Part shown: positions 1-9,973 of the stretch, piece by piece
Layout: each line of letters opens with the position of its first letter
Position numbering within the stretch: position 1 is the stretch's first letter
Assembly (NCBI RefSeq): GCF_000002865.3
Contig: NW_001865047.1
Location: 339,694 to 403,693, forward strand
Reading direction: 5' to 3'
DNA from: Monosiga brevicollis MX1
Taxonomy: Eukaryota > Opisthokonta > Choanoflagellata > Craspedida > Salpingoecidae
DNA length: 64,000 bases
The notes under the pieces: generated by a model
What the model saw: the letters and a program-made list of their open reading frames with translations, nothing else
The model's database searches: none
What the model was told of the DNA's origin: nothing
Translations under genes and position numbers: made by a program

Positions 1-1
1 C

Positions 2-70
2 TACGCCGAGCGGCCACTGGAGGACTGCAGAACGTGTGGCGGCGAGGGTTACGTCCTCTGCACTTGGTAG
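2..70 (+). CDS. 3' end of a protein with a terminal CxxCxGxG zinc knuckle (partial)
   Basis: The open frame from base 2 to the TAG at 68-70 encodes the last 22 residues of a protein whose body lies left of the window. The tail reads ERPLEDCRTCGGEGYVLCTW and holds one C-x2-C-x-G-x-G-x4-C motif. That is the zinc-binding spacing of DnaJ-type cysteine repeats, also found at the C-termini of glutaredoxin-like and small chaperone proteins. The motif is plain in the sequence; which family it belongs to cannot be decided from 22 residues. If real, the gene is transcribed toward H3 and ends tail-to-tail with it. Confidence 0.45.
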   Translation, partial: YAERPLEDCRTCGGEGYVLCTW

Positions 71-519
71 GAGCAAGCGGGCAATTTGAGTTGGAATCAA
101 CGGGAACACGATGATCGCAACGCATGGCATTCACGGCGGTTGCGTGACCCATAGGTGTCAAGGGACAAAGCGCTCGTTACGACACGGTTTTGCACACGAC
201 ACAAAGTCGAGTTCCCTCAAATGCACTGCATGCAATGAGCTCGCCCTTCAGGTCCGCCAGGCTTGGTTGCAATGCCCCCAGGGAATTTCGCCTGCCTCAC
301 ACAAGGCTTTCTGGTGATTCGGCTCTCGTAGCGTTGCCCAGACTGTTAGCTCCCAAGAGGTTGCGTGTTACTTCATGATAGGCTGGCTTATCCCGAATCA
401 ACTTTATTTGACTGAGCTTTTCTCCCACTGCCTAAGTGGCCCCTGATTGTCGCAACTCGAGTATCGGGCATGTCCCGTAACTTTTGGGCATGGAGCCAGA
501 GATGATCAAGGAAAATATT
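71..519. other. intergenic, no gene seen
   Basis: This is the gap between the partial upstream gene and the 3' end of the H3 transcript. The short open frames here have no recognisable similarity and no splice-consistent extension. Confidence 0.5.
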
Positions 520-535
520 GGTGTTTAAGAACACC
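520..535 (-). promoter_or_regulatory. histone H3 mRNA 3' stem-loop
   Basis: On the minus strand the sequence is GGTGTTCTTAAACACC: a perfect 6-bp stem (GGTGTT/AACACC) closed by a four-base loop, CTTA. It lies about 90 nt downstream of the H3 stop codon. Replication-dependent histone mRNAs end in a 16-nt stem-loop of this geometry instead of a poly(A) tail; SLBP binds it and U7-guided cleavage follows. The stem sequence differs from the usual metazoan GGCTCT/AGAGCC but is identical to the one behind H2B in this window. Confidence 0.8.
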
Positions 536-624
536 GGGTTTTAGTGTAAAGGTGAGGAAGGGCAATGTCGTCCCTTTCCCCAAGGCGAGAAAGATTATAT
601 GGAAAAAAAAGGGAAAAGGCCAAT

Positions 625-1504
<880 letters not shown>

Positions 1505-1867
1505 ATGCCTCCCAAGGCTTCCAAGAAGGGCGAGAAGAAGGCCGGCAAGGCCAAGGCCGTCGGCGAGAAGGGTCGCAAGAAGCGCCGCAAGGAGTCTTAC
1601 TCCATCTACATCTTCAAGGTCCTGAAGCAGGTGCACTCCGATACCGGTGTCTCCTCCAAGGCCATGTCCATCCTCAACTCGTTCGTCAACGACCTCTTTG
1701 AGCGCATTGCCAACGAGTCGTCCCGTCTGGCCAAGTACAACGGCAAGTCCACCATCTCGTCCCGCGAGATCCAGACCGCCGTCCGCCTCTTGCTCCCCGG
1801 TGAGCTGGCCAAGCACGCCGTCTCTGAGGGCACCAAGGCCGTCACCAAGTACACCAGCAGCAAGTAA
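1505..1867 (+). CDS. H2B: histone H2B
   Basis: An intronless gene of 120 residues, typical for H2B. The basic tail ([20 protein letters not shown]) is followed by the histone fold: [20 protein letters not shown], then [20 protein letters not shown], then [20 protein letters not shown], ending AVTKYTSSK. The C-terminal lysine that is ubiquitylated in H2B (TKYTSSK context) is present. The start is the only ATG with a continuous basic tail. The 3' flank has a histone stem-loop at 1959-1974, 92 nt after the stop. It pairs head-to-head with H3, so the two are expected to be co-regulated in S phase. Confidence 0.98.
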   Translation: MPPKASKKGEKKAGKAKAVGEKGRKKRRKESYSIYIFKVLKQVHSDTGVSSKAMSILNSFVNDLFERIANESSRLAKYNGKSTISSREIQTAVRLLLPGELAKHAVSEGTKAVTKYTSSK

Positions 1868-2548
1868 ACTCGCTTCTGCATTGGAACGACACTATCAAAG
1901 CGCAGCGTGATCTTTATGAAGGCGCCTGCAGCCATTTACACCTCATAACCAAAAAACCGGTGTTTCTAAACACCACAAATCCCATGATCATCTCTCGACG
2001 GGCTGCCGACAGCCCTAGAATGTTATAAAACCATTTTTTATTTAATTTTGTCTCTTACCAAAGCAAAGTCTGAGAAGAAGAGTCGGATGAGAGCAAGCAC
2101 CCCTCTTTCTCATTTACATGTGAATGGCGGCGCGCAGCCAGCTGAATGAAACCCTCGAAAGCGCACAGGCGGCAAGCGCAAGGGCCCGGCGCTCTCATGC
2201 CTCAGCACGAACGTAGTGACGATACCCACGTCCTATTGGAAAAAATCTATTGACAACGTATGTTCTGGACAAAATTTCCATCCTCGAAGTTTCACTTTTT
2301 TTTAGAGAGAGAGAAAAAGTGAGAGAGATTCAATCGCGCGCTGGCGGCGGCGGCGGCTCATCCAATGCCGTATCGGTGCACTGGCGACTGTATGCTGCCC
2401 GTCTACTGGACTGCTTGAGCCTTGTGTAACCCTCCTCTGCTGTGTCGATGTGATTATTATCGTATCTCCTCGAGCTGTGTCCTTGTACCAACCGAAACTC
2501 GTCGCGCTTGCTAACACGTGCTGCTGTGGCTCGGTGGGCTCAGGAACG
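1868..2548. other. H2B 3' region and fumarase upstream region
   Basis: The region holds the H2B 3' UTR with its stem-loop, then about 570 bp before the fumarase start. There are short AT-rich and GA-rich stretches (2304-2328). No further gene is visible. The fumarase frame is open upstream to 2450, but that extension lacks leader character. Confidence 0.5.
1959..1974 (+). promoter_or_regulatory. histone H2B mRNA 3' stem-loop
   Basis: The sequence GGTGTTTCTAAACACC forms the same 6-bp stem as the H3 element (GGTGTT/AACACC) with a TCTA loop, and is followed by ACAAATC. It starts 92 nt after the H2B stop. Position, geometry and duplication behind both histone genes support a replication-dependent histone 3'-processing signal. 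Confidence 0.82.
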
Positions 2549-5109
2549 ATGGCGGCTCGATTGGGTTTGAGTGCGGTGTGCCGCCGGGCCACGCAGGCCT
2601 GGGGTGCACGTGCGGCTATGCAGCAGCAAGTTCGAACGGCTGCTGCTGGCCCCACCTTTGCGTACCAGGACCTGTTTGAGACGGCGGGTCCCCTCGGCAC
2701 GCCCTACCGCAAACTCTCGGACCAGGGCGTTGAGACGATCACCGTGGATGGTCAGGAGGTCCTACGGGTCGCCCCCGAGGCCCTGACGCTCCTATCTGAG
2801 CAAGCCATGATTGACATTGCCCACCTCCTGCGCCCTGGCCACCTGCAACAGCTGCGCAAGATTCTCGACGACCCCGAGTCCTCAAAGAATGACCGTTTTG
2901 TGGCCCTGGAACTGCTCAAGAACGCCCAGATTGCCGCGGGCATGGTGCTTCCCGGATGCCAGGACACCGGCACCGCCATCTGCATTGGCAAGAAGGGCCA
3001 ACACGTCTGGTCGACCGGTGATGATGGCGAGGCTCTCTCTCGTGGCGTTTTCAATGCCTACACCCGCCGCAACCTCCGCTACTCCCAGGTTGCCCCGCTG
3101 GACATGTTTCAGGAGAAGAACACGGGCAGTAACCTGCCAGCCCAAATTGAGCTCTACTCGACGCCTGGCAACGAGTACCACTTTCAGGTCAGCAGCAAGA
3201 TTTGTCGACTTGCGGTTTCGCAGATCCTTCCCCCTTTTCCATCCTTCCTGCTGTCCTTCGAGTCGGTGGTGTAAACCCGCCTGGACTTTCAACTCTCACC
3301 GAGCTGTCTGTCGTTGCGTTGGGTTCAGTTTATGGCCAAGGGCGGTGGCTCGGCCAACAAGACCTTTTTGTTCCAGCAGACCAAGGCCGTTTTGAACGAG
3401 AAGAAGCTCGAGCAATTCCTCGAGGAGAAGATCAAGACCCTGGGCACTGCCGGTAAGGTTTCTCAACAGCCGACTGCATGTCACCATGGCTGTATGTTGC
3501 ATTGGCACGGTCTCATCTACCCTGATTGCCACTTTCATTTGTCTCATTCTCTCGCTCGTTTGCTGCCTCGGGCCAGCTTGTCCTCCATATCACTTGGCGA
3601 TTGTTATTGGCGGTCTTTCCGCGGAGATGAACCTCAAGACTGTCAAGATGGCAAGCACTCGCTACTACGACAACCTGCACACGAGGTGTGTGTCCCGTTG
3701 ACCCAATTATTTCAGTTGTTGCTTGTTTATCGACCCACCTCACCTCCTAACAACCTGCTTGCCCGTCCCTCGCTACTGCGCGCTTTTTCGCGGCACGGCG
3801 TGTACCTCAACCTCAGCGGCAACGAGATGGGCCGTGCCTTCCGTGATCTTGAATGGGAGGAGCGCATCCACAAGCTGACTCAGAACCTGGGCATTGGTGC
3901 ACAGTTTGGTGGCAAATACTTTTGCCACGATGTGCGCGTCATTCGCCTGCCACGCCACGGTGCCTCGTGTCCCATTGGCATTGGTGTCTCGTGCTCGGCT
4001 GATCGTCAGGTTTGCGCTCTCCCGCTTACCCCACGACCCTTGTCTAGATTTTGGCCCACTGCCCTCGCACCCCTAACGACTTTATCTCTTTGTTCGTTGC
4101 GCCTGGCCGTGATGCTGGCTAGGCTCTTGGCAAGATCACGAAGGAGGGCGTTTTCATCGAGGCGCTCGAGACAAACCCGGGCCAGTACCTGCCCGAGGTC
4201 ACGGAATCAGACCTGGGGGATAAGGCCGAGGTCGTAAAGATCAATCTGAACCAACCCATGGAAGACATTCGCAAGCAACTGTCGTCCTATCCCATCCGGT
4301 CCGAACAAAGAAGCTCGTCTTTTGATTTGCTTCTTCATATTTTTTTGTTTAACTTTCACGCCACGGGTGCTATATATTTGGACGCCGCATTTCTCACGAC
4401 ACGCCGTCTGCTTGTTGCCACCTAGCACGCGTCTGTCGCTGACTGGCAAACTGATTGTTGCTCGTGACATTGCTCATGCCAAGCTCCAGGAGCGTATCGA
4501 CTCTGGCGAGGGTCTGCCCGACTACATCAAGAACCACATCATTTACTACGGTACTGCCTGCATTGCGTTGCTTCCCGCGCTCTAACATCCATCCCCCGCA
4601 TGTCCCTCACAAGAACTGCGGGCATGCCTGGTCACATGGTGGCGACGGTCGATAGCTGGCCCTGCCAAGACACCCGAGGGGTACGCATCGGGCAGCTTTG
4701 GACCCACTACAGCTGGCCGCATGGATTCATACGTCGGTCCCTTCATGGAGAACGGTGGCTCCTTTATCACCTTGGCCAAGGGTAACCGCAGCAAGCAGGT
4801 GGGTGTTACCAGCCAAGTGTGCAAATCTGGTCTGATCTGTTGCAAACAGTCTTCTCACGCCGTGTTGTGCCCCTTTTGCCTCCTCTTTTGCAGGTGACCA
4901 ACGCCTGCAAGGCCAATGGTGGTTTTTACCTGGGCTCCATCGGCGGTCCTGCTGCCATTCTGGCCCTCAACAGCATCAAGAACGTCCAAGTTAAGGAGTA
5001 CCCCGAGTTGGGCATGGAGGCCATCTGGGAGATTGATGTTGAGGACTTTCCCGCTTTCATCGTCGTGGATGATAAGGGCAATGACTTTTTCCAGGAATGG
5101 AGTCTCTAA
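2549..5109 (+). CDS. fumarate hydratase class I (4Fe-4S), mitochondrial-type leader
   Basis: This enzyme interconverts fumarate and L-malate in the citric acid cycle. It is the iron-sulfur class I type (E. coli FumA/FumB, kinetoplastid FH), not the cofactor-free class II enzyme of animals and fungi. Eight exons close in frame: 2549-3187, 3329-3452, 3577-3685, 3817-4009, 4123-4298, 4426-4550, 4656-4798 and 4894-5109. Family blocks include [79 protein letters not shown] and the C-terminus [15 protein letters not shown]. The cysteines in GCQDTG, AACPPY and ASCPIG match the family's cluster ligands. The first 35 or so residues are rich in Arg and Ala without acids, a probable mitochondrial presequence. 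An upstream in-frame ATG at 2450 is less likely because it adds a non-leader segment. Confidence 0.93.
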
Positions 5110-5319
5110 GTCTCAAGCATGGACCGCACATAGCCTTCTATTGAAATTGACGCCTCTGCTACTCATGGCCTATGCAACAGGCGTCATGGACAAGTGCTTG
5201 TGCGAGCTGCTGCTTTGTTTCCCCTCAATCGAAGATCCGAGCCTGGTCTCATGTAAATTTCATCGGTCAAGAAACTAGGGACGCCCCCTCGGCGCCTGCA
5301 CCAAGGGGGGGGTGTCCGC

Positions 5320-7154
5320 CTATAGCTGATTGTTCTCCATCACTTCGAGCAACGTCGACGCGTGATGCACAGCGCGCACAAGAAGTTCATACTCCTGGTC
5401 GGCCAGGTCAAAAAGCCCCTATCGTCAGGCATGCCCAGCATGTGAGCGTGCTCAATCGCTTGCAAAGCGAGGTCGCATCTCTAGGGGCGCTCGGCTACGA
5501 ACTAGCTCACCTGCTGGGCCGTGGTAGTGGGTTTGATGGCACGAATGGCTTCATATTTTTCTTTTTGCTCCTCCAGGAAGAGGATCATCTTGGCCAGGCC
5601 ACGAAGGCGGTGCGTGCCTTGCTCAAGCTTGATTTGGACAGCGCCAACGGGAGCATTTGCCAACGTGTGGTCAGTCATTGCGGCCTCCAAGACGGCAAAG
5701 TAGAGCATGAGCTGTAAATCTTGCACTTGATATGGCTGCTCCAATCGTGGCAAGGCCGCCATGTTACTAAGGCGCGTTGCGGGGGGGGTGGCGGTGAGCA
5801 CGTTGGCATGGCACGCGACTCTTGTACAAACGAGTTTCGTGGCTGAGCCAAGCTTTGGTATTCTTACCGCTGAAAGCCAAGGCGTTTGAAGAGCTGAGAC
5901 AGGCCTGCTGGGATTGGCGGGACTTCCAGGATGAGAGCATCGTCTGGGTTGTTGGTTGCAACAAAGCCGTAGTCCAGGAGCAGCTTGGTGTTAGTACGCG
6001 AGGCGGCGCGCGAGGTATACTGGGCCAGCAGCTCCTCGCCAGCGTCGAGGTCCCGGGTGGTCTCGCACACAAAGTTGGCATTGACACCCTCTCCCTCGTC
6101 GGTCGTCCGGCATACCACGTTGAGCAAGGCCGGATCCATATCTACACAAGCAGAGGCCGGGAGTTGTGCCGTCACACGACCCGTCGTTCGTGATGCAGAG
6201 GCCAAATGACAGGTGAGCTGTCAGGGCGACAAACCTGTGTTGATGAGATCAGCGCCGGGGACAAGAGCCATGGCATGCTGCCACTCGGCCATGGCATCCC
6301 GAATGGCTACGCGATGACTGCGTGAGCGAAGCAGAAAATGGGCATGCGCAAACTGCGACCTACAAATGCAGCTCAGCAGAGTGAGCTCAGCTAAGAGGGT
6401 TTCACGGTGGTGGCGGGGGCAGGTGGATGAGGACGAGCAAAGGGATACCACGTCATGTTTTGAGCAATCCAGGCCACGGCATCACCGCCAGTGGGGGCCA
6501 TGGTGGCCGCCATCTTGACAATGTCAGTCATACTCTAAAGCATCGGAGACGTGCACGAAAAACTCGTGAGATGGCGAGGAGGGGGTGCGTCCACCGCCAA
6601 GGCCTGATGCCACCCACCATGGAGAGTGAATAGTTTCGTGCTTGCAGGGCAGCCACAATAGGCATGGCAGTATAAGGTCTGATCTCGTCTGCGGACAGTT
6701 CCAGGAGACCCGGGTCGGTGGAAGGCAAAATGGCAAGATAGGGGGCCCAAGGGTCCTGGGTAGCATGCGGGTTGTAGAGGAGATGGGCCAGAAAGCCAGT
6801 GAAGATGTCGAGGTCGCTGAGCTCATACAGCGCGTCCCACAGACGTCCCGTCTCCACGTCCAGGAGCGCATGCTCGGCCGTAATGAGGCTGCGCAGGGGC
6901 ACACTTAGCACGACTGTGCCTTCGCCAAGCGCGGCAGCAGCTTTGAGACCGCGTTGCGGCCCAAGATAGCCATCATCTCCTCCACTGGCTGCATGCGTCG
7001 ATGTCACCTCAACCTCAGGGTGCCATACCAAGCCCTGGTCTTGACTCCATTGCATAAAGCCCTCCACCACCGCCGTCGTCTCCCCACCGGTCGTCGCCTC
7101 GGCACCAACGCCAACGACCGCCAACAGGGCGACCAGCACCACCGTCGCCGTCAT
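5320..7154 (-). CDS. SET-domain lysine methyltransferase (SETD3/SETD4/RLSMT-like) with N-terminal signal peptide
   Basis: Six exons join in phase: 7154-6618, 6534-6406, 6352-6235, 6141-5868, 5766-5511 and 5418-5320, giving about 470 residues. The protein resembles the Rubisco LSMT/SETD3/SETD4 class. It has a split SET domain with DPWAPYLAILPS, then FAHAHFLLRSRSHRVA before the core VPGADLINT, then DLDAGEELLAQY. A C-terminal helical substrate-binding domain contains QDLQLMLYFAVLEAAMTDHT. Two things are odd. The N-terminus MTATVVLVALLAVVGVGAEA is a textbook signal peptide, and the usual ADLINH motif reads ADLINT. Methyl transfer to a protein side chain is the family role; the substrate is unknown. 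An alternative start at 7187 would only lengthen the leader. It is divergent from the BMT5-like gene across a microsatellite-rich gap. Confidence 0.82.
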
Positions 7155-7255
7155 GCGTCCCAGCACCGGCTGACCAGTCGGGCCCATTCCTCCGGTTATT
7201 GCAGCGGCTTGGTCCAGTTGTTGTCGTTTTATTAACCTCATTCAGCTAATATATC

Positions 7256-7332
<77 letters not shown>

Positions 7333-7403
7333 AGAGAGAAGAGAGATAATTTATCTGACAATTGCCTTCGCGCACCGATTCACACACACACACACACACA
7401 CAC
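7256..7403. repeat. (GA)n and (CA)n microsatellites in a divergent promoter
   Basis: A long GA run (about 7257-7345) is followed by a CA run (7380-7403), between the SET-domain gene (minus) and the BMT5-like gene (plus). The CA run ends within 20 bp of the plus-strand start codon. Confidence 0.95.
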
Positions 7404-7421
7404 GGACACGTGTGGGGCGGG

Positions 7422-8035
7422 ATGGCGGGATTGATGACCGTGTCGTGGGCGGCGGCCGAGTTGCGGGCGGCGGTAGTGGGGGCTTTGAGTGGGGGTGGGG
7501 GTGAGGATGTGGTGGAGAGGGGGGAGGAGGCAGTGGTGCCGGTGATGGATGCGAGTGAGGTGCCTGCTGATGCGCATGTCGTCCTGCTGCTGGGTGAGGG
7601 CAACTTTTCATTCGCGCGTGCGTTGGCTGAGCTGCTGCGGCAACACAAGCAGTACCGCGAGCCTGCCTTGTCCCACCCGGGCAATGCCAACGTCCAGCCC
7701 AATGCCGATCAAATTGCTCGAGAACATGCCCAAGACCAAGCGTAAGTTTTGCGAGCTCTCGCCTTTGGAGAGGAGGCTTTTGCCACCTACCTGCGACCCA
7801 AACCCAACACTGATGCTCCGCTCTTTTGCGCGCATAGACGAGCAAGACTGCTCAATGAGTTTCTTGGACAAGATGCCGTGCCCTTGCTGGACCGAATTCT
7901 TGTCATTGCAACCTCTTTCGACTCTCAAAAAGAGGTCTTGGAGAAATATCCCGAGAGCCGGCCCATTCTCGACTTTCTCGAAAACCAGCCCTGCTTTCGC
8001 GTGCGTCTCCGGCCCCCAGCAGTGGCGAATGTTGG

Positions 8036-8098
<63 letters not shown>

Positions 8099-9624
8099 GA
8101 CGGCCCATCCTCTGCGGGTCGTCTCACCTCACCTTGGGCCTCCTGGCTTAATGTCCCTATGCACTCTCCGACTTTAGGTGTTGCACTGCATCAACGCGTG
8201 GCAAGTGCATCAACATTTTGCCAACATCTCTCTGCATCACATTGGCTGGAACCATCCCCACTTGGGTTCGCCGCCCCCTCCCTTCCATCCCACCCCAGCC
8301 TCAGTCTTTTTGCCACCCAGCTCGCACCGTCCCGCATCTCACCACGCACCACGGCTCGCTCCGGCTGAGGTAGGCCAGGAGGACTTCCGCCTTCATCGAT
8401 TTTTGATGTCGCACCTTTTTGAAAGTCTGCAGCAAACACTCCCGCAGGACGGCCGGGTCACCGTGAGCCTCGTCGAGGGTCAAGTCGATCGCTGGGACAT
8501 TATCCACCAAGCTGCACAAAAGTCCTTTGAGCTGGTTCTACGGGTATGTTTACATCGCGTTTCTGTGCCACTTGGCCCAGGCCCGCAGGCTCACCCTCAA
8601 TTGTGGTTTCAATTTCTTTGTTTCCCCCGATTCTTCCTTTTTCTACACCTTAGGATCGCTTTTTGCCGCGCGCTTGGCCCGGCTACGAAACTAAGCGCAA
8701 CCGAAATGCCCAGTCGTTTCAAAATCGCCACACACAGCTTCATCACCGCAACGACATGCGCAGCAATCTGCTCGCCTTTGCGCGGCGGGCTGCCCCTGTT
8801 GATGCTGCTCCGGCCCCGGCCCCCGTCGCCACGGCTCCGGCGGCAGCAACAGAAGCGACGGGATCAGAGCACGCTTGCCAGCACTGTGGCAAAATCTTTA
8901 CGTCGGCGCGTGGCGTCAAGACGCATACGCGCCAAGTTCACGAACTGCAAAAGTACAAGAATTGGCAACCCGACCGGTAGGTAGCCTACACACGACTTGG
9001 ATGCTCTTTCAAACCAGACCCCTCATCTCACGTGGCCCCCACCTTTGCTTGGATCCGACAAATGCAGGACAGCAAACTTGCCCTGCCCCAGCTGCGACAA
9101 GTTGTTTACTGATGACGTTGCGCTGTGGCAACACCGTGTCGCCAAGCACTCTGCCCATGTGGCTGAAGGCCCCCGTGTATGTTGTTCCCGGCCATAACTT
9201 GTACTGGCGTCTCTTTGCAATGCACCCAAACACTTGCTTTCGGACGTCTGACGCGGCACCTTTTTTTTTTTTTTTTTTGCAATGCCAACGATTCCGCTGT
9301 CCACAGGGCCCAGTCACAGAAAGCATTGCCCAGGCGCTCACTTCTCCCGATGTGCACTGGATCCCTTGTCCCGTTTGTGGACAAGCCATTCCTGATCATT
9401 GGCCGATGGAGCAACATTTGGAGATGCTCAAGCCCCTGGTCGGGCAGCGAGCGGCCTGCCTGCAGTGCGATCGGGTGTTTACGGAACATCGAGCTTTGGC
9501 ACAGCACCTCAACTTTTGCCGCACGCCTGACAGCGCGCGGCCACAGGAGCTGATTCAGGCCAGTCGTCGCTTTCGAAAAGTCGGCCCACAGTCAGCTACC
9601 AGCCTTGCAACGGAGCCGCAATAA
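7422..9624 (+). CDS. BMT5-like (DUF2431) rRNA uridine methyltransferase with C2H2 zinc fingers
   Basis: Seven exons close in phase: 7422-7741, 7838-8000, 8178-8265, 8374-8543, 8654-8976, 9068-9176 and 9307-9624 (about 496 residues). The N-terminal Rossmann-like domain has VVLLLGEGNFSFARAL (AdoMet glycine loop), ILVIATSFDSQKEVLEKYPE, VLHCINAWQVHQHF, IGWNHPHLG and RFLMSHLFESLQQTLPQDG. These match yeast Bmt5, which makes m3U in 25S rRNA in the nucleolus. After an Ala/Pro linker come two clear C2H2-type fingers (HACQHCGKIFTSARGVKTHTRQVH and CPSCDKLFTDDVALWQHRVAKH) and two further Cys/His pairs near residues 410-465. Zinc-finger tails on this domain occur in some eukaryotes but not in yeast Bmt5. 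Intron 2 holds a (CA)n tract. Confidence 0.82.
8040..8097. repeat. (CA)n microsatellite in intron
   Basis: A CA dinucleotide tract of about 28 units lies wholly inside intron 2 of the BMT5-like gene, between the donor at 8001 and the acceptor at 8177. Confidence 0.97.
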
Positions 9625-9973
9625 GCGCCAGCCCTGCTCGACTTGCAAAGGGATTGGTTTGTGGGCGCTTGGCGCCACAGATCAATTTGTGCGGCTTTGG
9701 GATGCCTTCACAGTCACTGATGTAATCAAACCACCACTTGAACGATCTATCTAATCTGAAACAAAACAAACCCGACGGCGTGCCAAAACTGCCAATACGC
9801 GCGGCGCGGCACACAATCCCAACCCCAAAAACACACAAAAGCCAAGCATACATAGTATGCTCCATCGGCAATCCCTTGACCGTTCTAATAAGTGGGTCGC
9901 TTGCAGCTTGCCATTTCGGTGCTTGCAGCTTGCCATTCCGGTGCGTGCCGCCTTCAAACGCACCGCCTGATAA
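9625..9973. other. convergent intergenic spacer
   Basis: This lies between the stop codons of the BMT5-like gene and the transporter, and must hold both 3' ends. A small duplicated phrase, cttgcagcttgccatt, occurs at about 9900-9945. No gene is seen. Confidence 0.5.
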
